A stretch of DNA of 64,000 bases from Combretum micranthum (taxonomy: Eukaryota > Streptophyta > Magnoliopsida > Myrtales > Combretaceae): contig JAMXBD010000723.1 in the NCBI GenBank assembly GCA_024138025.1, forward strand, positions 139,001 to 203,000, in the 5' to 3' direction. Positions 47,702 to 59,628 of this stretch are shown piece after piece (positions within the stretch are counted from its first letter, which is position 1; the number at the start of each line of letters is the position of its first letter). The notes below the pieces were generated by a model. It had not been told where the DNA came from. It searched no databases and saw only the letters and a list, made by a program, of their open reading frames with translations. A program made the position numbers and the translations under genes.

Positions 47702-50700
47702 TGAAACAATCTAAATTCTTACCTATTTAAATTAGGATTGGCTTAATTTAATTGTATAGGAGGTAGTTAATTCTAAATTTTGATTTAAACTTAGTTTAGA
47801 AATTTGATTTAGGTAGTTAAAATAAATAAAACAAGTAAATTATAGGATATAATTAGATAATTTGGCATAATTGAACTAGTAAGTAGATTAAATTGAAATT
47901 TGAGAATTTTAAATATCCTTTTTAATCATCTATTCATCTCAATAATCTTCTTTAATGTATCAAATTATTCAATTCTTCAAAATTATTTATTGAAACTCCT
48001 TTTCTTCATTTTCGTATCCTTAAGCCCTAAGCATGTTATTTAAATGTTTAGTGAATTTCTAAATCCTTAAGTTTTAGTTTAGCTTTCATTACTAAAAAAC
48101 TCATAGATTTTGAATTCATCTGTTTGTCTAAAAATATCAGTTCTTGATTCCAATATCAATTTGACATAAACTAAACTGCTAAAGTAAATCCCTATTCCAA
48201 GTTATTTTATTTCTAACATATAGATTTCCAAATCATTTTCTAAACACTTTCAAAACTAAAGATATTTATCTAAAAGTTTTAAACCTAATATCCTTATCCT
48301 ACAATATCTTTAATTTTCCTTTAACCTTATCCTTTTCCTTCCTTTCTCCTTTTCTTTTTCAGCCTTTCCTTTTCCGTTTTCCTTCCTCTTTTCTTTCTCT
48401 TCTTCTACATTTTCTCTTTTTCTTCTTCTTTTCCTCTTCTCCATCTCTTCCTTTCTCTCAAAAATTTCAATTTCAAGGATCTTATAGAAAAAGTTAAGGT
48501 TAGAAAACAAGATAAAAAGTGGAGGTTATGCACGTTTTAGCTTCAAGAACCAAAGAGAAGAAGTAGTAGATGAGATTCATTTGTATGTGTTTGCTAAACA
48601 GATAAGTATAATTATTTTTTTATTTGTTTTGATTGCGGTTTTTGTATATATATGATGGATTGATGTTAGTTATAAGTAGGGTTTGAAATAAAACCTGTAA
48701 AGTTGGATATATGAATCTATATGATAAAACCTAGGTATATGTCCATTTATAAATAGGCTAGATGATTTATGAGATGATTTGAGGAAATATTAAGCAATAC
48801 TACGTATATATATTGTAAGTTATTATTATAACTTGTATGTTGATTATAAGATGTTTTATGTTGAGTTTGTGAGGTAAAACAAGTAGATAAATAGGTAAAA
48901 AATGGCGTGCTCTATTTTCGTGAAAGAGAACGAAGGGAACATGGGTGCCCTATTCAATTGTACTTCTCTCTATGATTAAAACATAAGGATTTTTACCCAC
49001 TAGAGAATAAATACGGTGGGAACATGACTAGCCCTATTCAACCGTGCTTCTTTTGTTTTCTTTATTAAACACAACTCTAGAATATCAAGGCCAGAACATG
49101 GCTTTTCCTATCCCATCGTGTTTCTCTCTGATCCTTTGATGCTTAACTTGTTAAGTGAAGCACGAAAGGAACATAACTTGCCCTATCTCATTGTACTTCT
49201 CTGTGTTCTTCAACCCAAGAATAAAACATGATGGGAACACGACTAAATATATTGAGTCGTGCTTCTTTTATGCAAGAACACAAGAGGAAACACAACAGAC
49301 CTATCCACATGTATTCTTCATAAAAATAAAAATAAAAACAAAATAATAAAATAAAATGAAATAGATAAATAATAGTTAATATGACATGTTATTCATACAA
49401 TTAGGAATGAGTTAAGTGGATTTTTAGATTAATAACTAATTAGATTAAACATAGAAGTTAAGTATGTAATAAACTTAGTTAGTAAACCTAGGTTCAACTT
49501 CATTTAATATTAGATAAATGATAAAAAATGAACTAGATTAAAGAAGATCCTACATGACATCTATATGGAATAAATTAATATAGCTTAGTAACTAAACTGG
49601 ATTTAATATGGATTTTGAATATATAGAGGACTAGTTAATAGACCTAGTGAGATAATTGAATATGCCTTAGTAATTTGGTTAAATTGATTAATTCTAATCA
49701 ACTTGACTAAGGTTAAGTTAAAATAGACTTAATAACTTGTAATTAGCTTATATTAATATGCTAGGCTAAACCATGAATAGTAAAGGGAGTATGTTCTTTC
49801 AAATGCTTGTTTGCTAAGAAAAATAAATATTTCATATAAGATAATAATTAATTTAAATATTTATATGAATAATAAGGTATGTTAGGCTAAGTCTTATTTA
49901 ATTAATAAAAAAATAATTTGACAGACAATAGGGAAATGTCCGTATCTTAGCATGGCAATTTTCACAGCTGTTGTGGGGTTTCTACTTAGTGTCTGATCAA
50001 ATAGGTTTTAAAATGAGTTTGTTAAAAATGGATAATTAATTTAATTGCTTATATAATTTAATTTCTTAAACAGATGTTTGCCCTTGAACCATCCAATCTA
50101 TCCTTTGATATAGCTTCTGAGTTTTTGTTTGCATTTTGAATCAATAAGATACATAGTAACTTATGTGATGTTTGTTAGGATAGACATTCCTAATAAACTA
50201 AAACTTAAAGATAGCCTTAATAATTGATTGATGCTTGTGCTTGTATTATTGAATTCGGTCCGATGAGCGACGACCTTGCTCAAAGCTAAGCACGGTAATT
50301 AGGTGCTTAGGCCACCCCCCTACCATGATGCCATGATATGTCATGATACAATGACAAACGATAAGTGACTCGATGAGTAGCCGATGAGGCAAACGGTATC
50401 AACATAACATTTACTTAAGCCTGAAAGAAAGTAATATGGTTTAGTTCACGTTTATGGAAATGGTTAAACTAAATGATATTATGGACTGGGATAAGTAGAG
50501 ATGCGTAATGACCATGAACCCTGGAGGACACTATTTTCTTTTTTTGTTAGATGTAAGAAATATAAGTATTCGGGCTGCCTATATTAATCTCTTGAGCAAC
50601 TGCTGCTATTCATGACTCCCAGATTCCTAGAGACTTGTTTCGAAGTGTGAGTGCTCCAGTATTTTTTTTTCACTTTAATTTAAAGATAATAATCTGTTAT

Positions 50701-51261
50701 TGTCGCATTGCATTAGTATAAGCTTGTGTACCATCTTATGTGTGATTGTGTTACTATTGTACAACACCTTGACTTATTGTGGTTTTCTTTCTAAGTGATG
50801 ATTTGATGATGACTTGGTGAATGGATGACTGTGGAAGAGTTTGTTGAAGAGTGATATGGGTTATAATAGCTAGCTTTTGTTTTATTTGTTTATGTACTTG
50901 ATTTATTTTTTTAAAAGTTGTTATTCTTTAAAGGCTTGGTGGAGCTCACATGTTTTATAATAAGTTTTAAAATCTTATTTTACCATCAAGAAAGGTATAT
51001 GAGATACCTAATGGTATGGTTTTGTCTTATTAAAGATGATATCTTCACGTGAGTAGAATATAAAATGCTTTTTTGTAAAATTTTGTTTTACCACTGCTAA
51101 ATTTAGTCATTTCGAGAATCTAATTAAACGATTTTCATAACTTAAAAGTGGATAGCAAATGTTTGGTATAAATAAGTTTTTTAGGGTTAGCCTATGCATA
51201 TAACAATTAAGTGTTATACGTGGCGACCATACACACCCGAGTCCTAATTTGGGGCATTACA
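47702..51261 (+). mobile_element. Family 1 LTR-type element (copy C), least disturbed member
   Basis: This copy is uninterrupted and about 3.56 kb. It starts near TGAAACAATC and ends GGGGCATTACA at 51261, giving TG...CA ends. The flanks TGGTT (47697-47701) and TGTTT (51262-51266) are a near-match 5-bp duplication. In order it carries an AT-rich start, a CT-rich block (48290-48460), a tandem cassette (48920-49325), an AT-rich block, and the core with TTTGACAGACAATAGG at 49917. CTTAGTGTCTGATCAAATAGG follows at about 49986-50006, and then the 3' end. Copies D, E and F share this plan. No gag-pol is present, so it is probably a solo LTR of a gypsy-type element. Confidence 0.65.
48920..49325. repeat. 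Tandem array, about 75-bp unit, six copies, in copy C
   Basis: Units begin near 48930, 49012, 49083, 49158, 49226 and 49279. Each has GGGAACATG or a variant, then CCCTATTCAA or CCTATCTCAT, then GTGCTTCTTTT or GTACTTCTCT. Other family 1 copies carry unrelated repeats at this place. Confidence 0.8.
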
Positions 51262-51400
51262 TGTTTTGCCCCAGTTGCTCTAACCCATAAGATTTAATAT
51301 TTTCATGTTCCACCCTCCCTATGTTTTTTCTCATTTACAAATACATAATCTATGTTAATTTTTTTTTAATTAATGGGTAACCTAAATTTAATTCAAAATT

Positions 51401-51600
51401 TTTAATATTATTTAATAATTTTAGAAAGCCACATATCAATATCTTATCAGTCTTAAAAAATTAAATTTATAATTTTTTTTCAATTTTTTAAATAATTTTA
51501 AATATTTAATTTTATTTAGTAATATTTTTTATTAAATTAATTTTTTTAGACTAATAAGATACTAACATGTATTTTTCAAATTGTATTTAATAATATTAGC
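51401..51600. mobile_element. Palindromic MITE-like element, about 200 bp
   Basis: The left 60 bp (TTTAATATTATTTAATAATT, then GAAAGCCACATATCAATATC and TTATCAGTCT) pairs imperfectly with the complement of the right 60 bp (TAATATTATTAAATAC, GAAAAATACATGTTAGTATC, TTATTAGTCT). The spacer is about 75 bp of AT-rich DNA. I could not fix a target duplication, so the superfamily is unknown. Confidence 0.55.
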
Positions 51601-51779
51601 TTTTTTTTTCATAAAACTCATATCATCTATTTATAAAAAAAAATTAATATACATCACATTATTACAAATATGCAGAAACACATGTTAGATTTTTGTAGTT
51701 AATTCAAAATTTAATTATGATAACATTTTATAACTCTTTTAATGATACATAGAAATCACAATGATTCAAAATTTTCCTG

Positions 51780-54490
51780 TCGGCATATGAAAATGATAAT
51801 TCTTATTATGGGTGGATTTAATCTTTATTACTTTGACAAATTAAGCCGTAATCTGCTTTCGTCCATTCATTTATTTGTATTTGGCATATATAATCGAAAC
51901 ACATACATACAATTGTATCGTCAAATCCTAGCGTGTCTTCTGATAATAAAATAATTTAAGAGCATCCACATCCCAACGAGGGATTCTTAACATAACATAT
52001 AAGTATTTCAAAAACTTTTTTTCCTCAAAAAACATTAATATTTTATCTTTAAGTTCTTTATACGAGGTTTTCTCATCTTTTTAGGTTTATAAGTCTCATA
52101 TATATCTTTACATAATACACTTAATGATTTAAAAACATAAAAAGACATAAAAAAATCTTACTTTTTTATATCCATGGTAAAAATCCCATAAAGTTTTAAA
52201 AACGTCTCCTATCTTTCGTTGGACTTGAAAAACCGATGTCTTTTACTTACATTTTGTTTGGAATAATCGAATGAATTAGGAACTAAATACTATAAAAGGA
52301 AAAAAAAAGTGAATGGAATAAATTATTGGAGAATTTAATTCATTTATATGTAATCTTAATTATTATAAAATACAAAATATGATAAATGGTAAAATACTTA
52401 TATGCTCCTAATAAAAAACTACAAATATTTTTTAAAAAATGAGTATAGGAGTAATTATAAAAAAAGATTTCTCTTTTCCTTTTAATTTTCCCCATTTTGA
52501 GAGGATTAAAAATAGCGAAATCACGAAAAAAAATATTACATCTAATTTCATCCCCCTATTTTTCCCTTTCAAAACAAGCAAAAAAAAAAGTAATAATAAA
52601 TAAAATTCAATTCCTCATTCCCACTACAATCATTGTCTCCCAGTACCCGCTACAAAACATGGTGTTAAGTCTCGAACCCGATGGAAAATGCTCTAATTGC
52701 AAGATGAATGATGCCGAAAGACCTTCAAGCTGAAATATCCCGCTGTCTTGTCAGTCCTCATCAGACTTCTGTGTATCAACATAAAAAGAGGGAATAGACA
52801 AAGGATATAAATGAAATCTACTTTAATATATTTCACCTGCCCCTCTTTTGTTCTTTTTGTTATTTTTTTTTTATATTTTCATTTATTCTTTAATTAAAGA
52901 TCCTTTCACAGTAATTAAATTCAGTCTCAAATGCAATGAACTTTTTAAGTTTTAAGCCCTCTCCTTTGATGAATAAGACATCTAACGTATTGCAATTTAA
53001 AAAAAAAAAAAAAAAAGACTTGTCCCTATTTTTCTTATTTACTTTTTCGTCTGGTATTTGGATAACACTTTCATGTACAAGCACATAACTATTCAAGTAA
53101 AACTATTTAAATGTTTCCAATCATGTTATCCTTACTATGATGACAAATTGAGCTAAATCTTATCTGCTTTCATCCATTAAATATTTTGATTTTGCATTTG
53201 TAATAGTAATATAGACACATAATTATATCACCAATCACTATCAATGGCCTATCTTCTAACAACAAAACAAAACAAAATTATATCAGCACCTCATCATCAC
53301 TATAAGTGAAAATTCGTGTTAACAAATCATATATGTTTGGCCAAAAAAAAAAATTCATATATGATATTTGTATTTTTATTTCGTGTTCAATTCATATCAT
53401 TATAAAACTATGGAAAATTGATCGTATTTATTCATAATATAATAGTGATTATATCGTCAAATCTTATATTTTTTCTCACTATATCATATCAATTATGAAT
53501 ATAAATTATTTAAATCGATTCATAAACTATTCAAGACCAATTCGATTTTTTGTGAGGATAGCTAAATTGAACTCAAACTCAAGTTACATGAATAGTTTAA
53601 TAAGTTAAACTTGACTTTCATAATGTTTAGCTCGATGAATTTGCAAGTTTAATCAAGTTCGAATCAAATATTATTATTAATCAGGTTCAAGTCATATCTG
53701 GACGTTTGTATATTTTTAATTAAAACTAAGAGCAATCTTTAATAAAAAGTTTTAAAGAGTTTAATTGAATCCAACTTGAGTTTATCATCACTTTAAGCCA
53801 ACTTCAAATTTAAGTTTTAGACTCAATTAAACAAGTTTTGAGATTACAAATTAAACTTGAGTTCAAGCTTCAATTTAACACTATTCTGCCTCGACTCAAC
53901 TTAATTATAAACCTAGTTCCTAGATTTGCTAACTCAGTAATTTTCGTAGTGGATTATCGTCTGAAATCTTAAAGAAAACTAAGGCCTTAAAAATGTAAAT
54001 TATGAAAGCCTATTCTTCTCTCTTTTGACCCTTTCTTTCTCCGGCGGCCAGCGACCATGAATCATACTTTACCATGTTTCACCTGCCATTTCTATGTCTT
54101 TTTCTGATATTTTCATCTATTTTCTCTAATTAAATAACTTTTCACAGTAAATAAATCCATAATCCCACATGCAATATCCCTTATCTTTAAGTCCTCTCCT
54201 TTGACCTACCATGTCTTAAATAAGACAATTTGAACATTGATTGAAAAAAGGAACTTGTCACCGTTGTGAGTTCCTGCTGCCAATGTCCGTCCCGCACTTA
54301 TTTCCCTACTTTTGGCCTACCCTCTAGATTAACAGCTGTTTCAAGACACGTGCTAACATTTTCCGCAATAGATTGTGGAAATATTTTCATTTATTCGTTA
54401 ATTTAAAGAGATCTTCTCACAGTAAACCTTCTGATCTCTCTCCATTCATGGATCATGTCTTCAATAAGACATCTAAAATATTACCGTTGG
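51780..54490. repeat. Diverged local duplication, about 1.3 kb offset, partial third copy
   Basis: Two pairs of similar blocks occur in the same order. One pair is 51780-51950 and 53120-53285 (CTGCTTTCGTCCATTCATT versus CTGCTTTCATCCATTAAAT, then TTTGTA/ATTTG and a TCTTCTGATAATAAAA-type end). The other is 52831-52998 and 54077-54240 (TTTCACCTGCC, TTTTCA, CTTTCACAGTAA, CCTCTCCTTTGA, AATAAGACA). A third partial copy lies at 54372-54480 (TTTTCATTTATTCGTTAATT, CTCACAGTAA, AATAAGACATCTAA). There is no gene inside. Confidence 0.55.
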
Positions 54491-54789
54491 CATTTTTTTT
54501 TTTTTTTGTCTCGTATTTGTCAAAAAAAGATGGATATTTCAAAAACCTCAACCATTGACTCGATTTATTTATTAATCATTTATAACAACCTAAACATATG
54601 ATATAACTCATTTTTCTTAGAAAGTTGATATCTTAAAATAGTTATTGTCCTAGGTAGCCATATTTAACAAATCATGTATGATATGTTACTCATATATAAT
54701 TAAAAAGGAAGAAATTACAATATGTAGTTTAATGCATTATTTAAGTGTGTTATGCACGAATAATAACTGACTATAACAGAAAAAAGATG

Positions 54790-55400
54790 ATATTTTTAAC
54801 TAATATATATATATATATGTCCTTTAGATATTTGTTATATATGTTATATGATTTATATAACATATAGATCATGTTAGTTGTATACATATCAATATGATAC
54901 ATGATATGTATAATTTCCATTTTATATAAATTTTATATCCCACATTATGTATTATATATAATCTATACAATACATATGCCATTTATATTATATATTAATG
55001 TAAATGTGTATAATATATTACATATAATCTCTATATATTTATAACCATTCGTTTTTATATTGTATAGATTTGTTATTTATATACACATATTATGATATAT
55101 ATATATATCTATATGATATATATTGTACATAATTGGTTTATATATACTCTTTTAGTTATGTATTGATATATAATCTTTACAAACAATAAATGTTATATAT
55201 AACATATTTGATTTATATAACAAATAAATTATAACATACATGTTATATATTTTTAATATTTCGTTTTTATATGTGTATAGATTTACTATGTATATATATG
55301 CATATTATGATATATATATCTATATATGATATATGTTGTACATATAATGTTTATCTATATTGTATAAATATATAACCAATATTTGTAGTGTGTGTGTGTG
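54790..55400. repeat. Extremely AT-rich repeats, period about 213 bp, with a short TG tract
   Basis: Blocks beginning CGTTTTTATAT...GTATAGATTT recur near 55050 and 55263 and continue through CATATTATGATATATATAT, TCTATATGATATAT and TTGTACATA. An earlier related block with TATAACATATAGATCATG starts near 54830. A (TG)n tract lies at 55388-55401. Confidence 0.65.
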
Positions 55401-55684
55401 TACATAGGGACGAACTTATAGGGTCGAAGCCACATCTAGATTTGTGTATATGTAATAAAAAATAGTGTATATATATAGATATAAATAAGTAGAAGATAAT
55501 GATTACCCATAAAATTGGTTAGTGTGACGACTAATAGGAACTTTTAATATGTTGAGAATAATCTCGTATTAACCACACACATTAATGGGTCTATCTTTTG
55601 AAGATAGGGAGAAGTACAATATGTTTTTCGTTCATAAAAAGATTGTTGGGAATGCGGTGTTGAACTAGAATTTGCTAAGAAACT

Positions 55685-58200
55685 ATGGCAGGGAAGGACA
55701 TTTTAGGAAGTATTTTGAAGATTCAGCTTGACAAAGGGTGTTTAAGATAAAGGAAGAAGATTGCAGTGAAGTAACAATGGCTTTTATGGCCAGTTTTAAA
55801 ATTAGAGGTGATGAACCCAGTATAGATAGTGTGGTTGATTTTTATGCGTTTGGAGAGTATAGACAAGCGTCTATGAGGTAGTTTATATCTACAATGGGCT
55901 TACACGATGATGGAGAATTTTTATATGAGACAGAATTTAAGGAGTTATCTATTGAAGTGTTAAAGGCAGATTGGAAGAAGTTTGTTAGGGAGGAAATTGA
56001 AGGTCCATTTGCTCCTTCCAAAACTACTGGTTCCAAGTTTAGAAACTCAAGCGCAAGAATGTTACATTATTTACTCATCAAGAACATATTCTCCAAGCTG
56101 GAAGGAGCATCCACCATTGCTAAAACTGAGCTCCATCCTATGATAAGCATGATGAGACAAAGGAGGATTAATGTGGGCCTATTGGTAGCTTAGAGAATCA
56201 AGTATCGAGCTAGTCTACAATGTAAGGGTATATTTCTAAGGGGCTTGATAACAAGAATTCTGAAGAATCTAGAGTTTTGGCTAGAAAAAGGGATAAATGA
56301 TGTGACTTGCAAGTTTAGAGAATTAAACAAAAGATCATTTAGAGATTGGGGGATAAATGAAATGGGAGCTCAACCTACTGCTGCACCAACAGTAAGGGAG
56401 GCAAATGTGATAGATCAGAGCCCTGCCCCAACAGTTTAGAAGCCATCATCTCCACCTTTAGAGTCATTAGTAGAGCAACCACAAGCTGCAACTGTGCAAC
56501 CCACATAGGAGGCCACATAACCATTAATAGCTCGCCTCAATAGACTTGAAGGTGAGGCGAAAGAAATGAAGGAAAACCTAGCTACCTTTATGAAACAAAC
56601 CAAGGATGACATAGGTGGCCTACAGAAAACCATGCACTAGATAATTAACCTACTTACTCAAGGTCATTCTCCTCAAGCTCCATCTAAATCCAAAACACCA
56701 TCACCCCAACCAATTTTGGCAAAGTCACATCCAGATGATGACGACAATGATGCTAGATCACCTTCACCACTTCTACAAACACATCCTTCACCAAACACTT
56801 AACCATCTCCCATACATACACCACCCTATACACAATCCCTAACCCAACCACAAGCACAGACCATCCAATTACAACAATTAGCTGAGTTGCTTGCTTACAA
56901 TGATTGTGAGGACAATGAAGCCAGTTCTTAATTCATAAACACAGAAACACAACCAATTCCTTCCCCACAATAACCAACATTGGAACCTATACCAACAACC
57001 ACTCTAACTCCAGTTCATACCCTCCCAAAATCTTACAAGGAAAAGGCCAAAAAACCTACACCAAAAAAGAGGAAGATGATTTTGCGAGATGAGGATTCCA
57101 ATCCTCAACAAGCTGTTAAAACTCCAGCAAAAGCAAACATAGTTGAAGAATAAGTGAAGCAAGTCTAAGAACATGTTCCATCAGATAAAGATTGCAACTT
57201 GACCCTCCTAAGCAACCTAATATAACAAATTGCTAAGGAAGAAGGGTTCAAAGAGAGGATAGTTGAGAAGAAGCAGAATGATGCTCCATGAAAGCAACAT
57301 GAAGAATTAGCAGTAGAGGAAGAAGATACTCCCAATGAAGCTGCTAAATCAATAGAAGAGAAAAAAATATTCTTGAACTTAATTCGCTTCCACTTGATGA
57401 GGTGTACCACAAATGGGAAGCCGATCTTGCTGCAGCAATGGAATAAGTAGAAAGTTAGGAAGCTAACAAAGAAATTTATGATTTACTCTGCAAGCAAGGT
57501 CGTGAAATTGTTGTGGAGGGAGCATCAACAATTGTGGGAAACATCTCTTTAGGAAAACCCTCCAGTGAACTCTTCTATAACAGAATCAGACTATCAATTC
57601 CCTCCAATGAAGTTTCTAAAGTCAACATTCCCCCTCCAAGTATTTCGAACAAAGAAATCTTTGATGCCATCACCCAACTAGTCATACAGACACTTGAAGA
57701 AGAAATTAATGTAGAGGAAGACATTGTTCAGGCAATTAACACCTTAGTGATACACATAATCAATGAGGAGGAAGGCTACAAAGCAGATATAGATAATTTC
57801 TTGGAAGGAGTAGCCGATAATCTCCTAGAAGAATTTGTTTCCATGATAACTGAAGAAGGCTGGGTAGAGCTAAATGTAGAAGCATTCCTTGTAGATAATG
57901 AAAACAAATTCTATGAGGATCAAGCTAAGCAAAGAATATATGACATATGGATAGAGAAGGAGTGACAAAGGGGAGACCTATAATCCCACCTACAACTGAA
58001 AAGGAGAAAGAAAAGGAAGAGTTCTTAGAAAAAGAAAGAAAGGAGCAAGAATGCCTTCGATAAATTAAGGAGCATTCAGGCCAGGCTAAACAGGAGAGCA
58101 AAGACGAAGAACTTGCTTAAGCTCTTCAATAGCAATGGGAGAAGGAGGAAAAAAGCGTTTTAACAAAAGAAGACAAAAAACAAAGAAATCCTAAATATTC
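55685..58200 (+). pseudogene. Decayed gag-only retroelement ORF (copy B)
   Basis: A fragmentary frame runs with scattered stops. In one frame from 55777 to 56439, broken by only two TAGs, lie IDSVVDFYAFGEY, GEFLYETEFKELSIEVL, DWKKFVREEIEGPF, SARMLHYLLIKNIFSKLEG, INVGLLVA and LEFWLEKG; this order resembles the 'putative plant transposon protein' domain of gag-only LTR elements. Next come a Gln/Pro/Thr linker with a short helix (RLEGEAKEMKENLATFM, 56535-56592), a DDDDND acidic patch, and KKRKMILRDEDSN (57069-57100) matching the RDE segment of copy A. The acidic helical region 57513-57965 is open for 150 codons. The tail is DEELA-ALQ-QWEKEEKSVL. I see no protease, RT, RNase H or integrase. Most stops sit where Gln would fit. 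Confidence 0.6.
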
Positions 58201-58489
58201 TTTATTCTTTTTATTATTTCTAATAAATTTCATTCTTTATGGAAAAATAATGGTTCTATATAAGATAAAACTGAATTTTCTATTCATAAGTTAATCAAGG
58301 CACTGATTGAGCCATCTTTTGTGTACTAATATTTTCTATGACTTAGTCTTCAACAAAAACAAGGCAACAAAGCATGTGCCAAACCATCCCCTCGAGCCTT
58401 AAACAGGGAAGTTTTCTCTCAAAACTTCTAATTTATAAATCTTGCTTTGAATTACGATTGAAAATTCCATATTTGTTATTCATGCTTTA

Positions 58490-58530
58490 AAACATTGAGG
58501 ACAATGTTTACTTTAAGTGTGGGGGAGAGG
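58490..58530 (+). other. Conserved post-ORF motif with polypurine tract
   Basis: AAACATTGAGGACAATGTTT followed closely by TTAAGTGTGGGGGAGAGG. I associate this pairing of 'GAGGACAATG' with 'AAGTGTGGGGG' with the region after the ORF of plant gypsy elements, and it supports a retroelement origin for copy B. A second TTAAGTGTGGGG lies at 59614-59625 just before the LTR and is the better candidate for the functional polypurine primer. Confidence 0.5.
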
Positions 58531-59628
58531 AAATAGCAGGATTTGACATAGGATGATTTTGAAATTGAAATCTATCTAGAATAGAGTATTGTGCTTTGAA
58601 TGAACAATTTTTCTCACAAAAAATAGGAAGTTAATGAAATGGATAAAAATTTGACCAAAATTTTTTCAAAAAATTTGAAATCAAGTCACTAATTAACTAA
58701 ACAGAACAATCAATGAAAATTATCATTCAATTGAGTTATCTTTACTCTATGTAAAATCACTTAACAATATCCATGTAGAGTAGTTTTACTTGTTATTTAA
58801 TCTAGAACTATAAAGCTGAAATTAGCTTAAGATCCTTACTCCTTAGTAAGGCTACTCAATTTTCTTGTAAAAGCTTAAATGATCTGTATGTTTTTTTAAT
58901 TTAATCATTTTGAGAGCCTTGTAATCCCTGACAAAGGAACAAATGATGATCATAACTTGATAGATTTTCCTTGTGCTCTAATTAACAAAAAAAAAAAAAA
59001 TTGAAAAATTATAAAACCATGTGCTTAGGATTGAGATGGGCATGGGTTGGTCCCTCAGAAGAGCAACTTCTTATCTTCTTTTACAATTTTAAATAAGCCA
59101 TTATGAAAAAAAAAAAAAAAGCAAAAAGAAGCCGGACAAATCCTTTCTAAAGGAAAAAGTAAAGAAGAAGGCAAAAACGTTCCCCTTTGAAGATTTGACG
59201 CATATAAATAAAAATGAAATAAAAATCACAAATAAGGAAAAATATTCAGGGTATGAATTGATGTATATATTTTTATCTTTGATTTTAATGCTTAAAGAGT
59301 TGATTAAGAAACTACATACTCATGTATCTAAGGGGATAAAAGTTGATTGAGTTTCTTTCTTGCTTTGATTGATCTTTTGAATAATGTTTGCTTGAGAATT
59401 CATCATTAAATAATGAGGGTAAAGGCTAATCCACTTTGATAAGTTCTGTGATTTTAGCAGTAGTAACTTTACCATAGTAAAAACGTATGATTGAGTATTT
59501 GAAATGCTGAAGTGATTTGAGCTTAATCTGATCTGGTCAAATTTTCCATTTATGATTTATATTCTTATTTTTAAAAGCCTTGCATGGTTAAAATGATAAG
59601 GACAAACAAAGGCTTAAGTGTGGGGATT

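Noticed and set aside
48310..48510. 66-aa Glu/Lys-rich minus-strand frame resembling a coiled coil
   Set aside because: Antisense of the CT-rich block of the family 1 element. The same composition recurs in every family copy without frame conservation.
51961..52260. A MITE beginning GAGCATCCACATCCCAACG
   Set aside because: The left end looks like a common plant MITE terminus, but a convincing inverted right end and a target duplication were not found.
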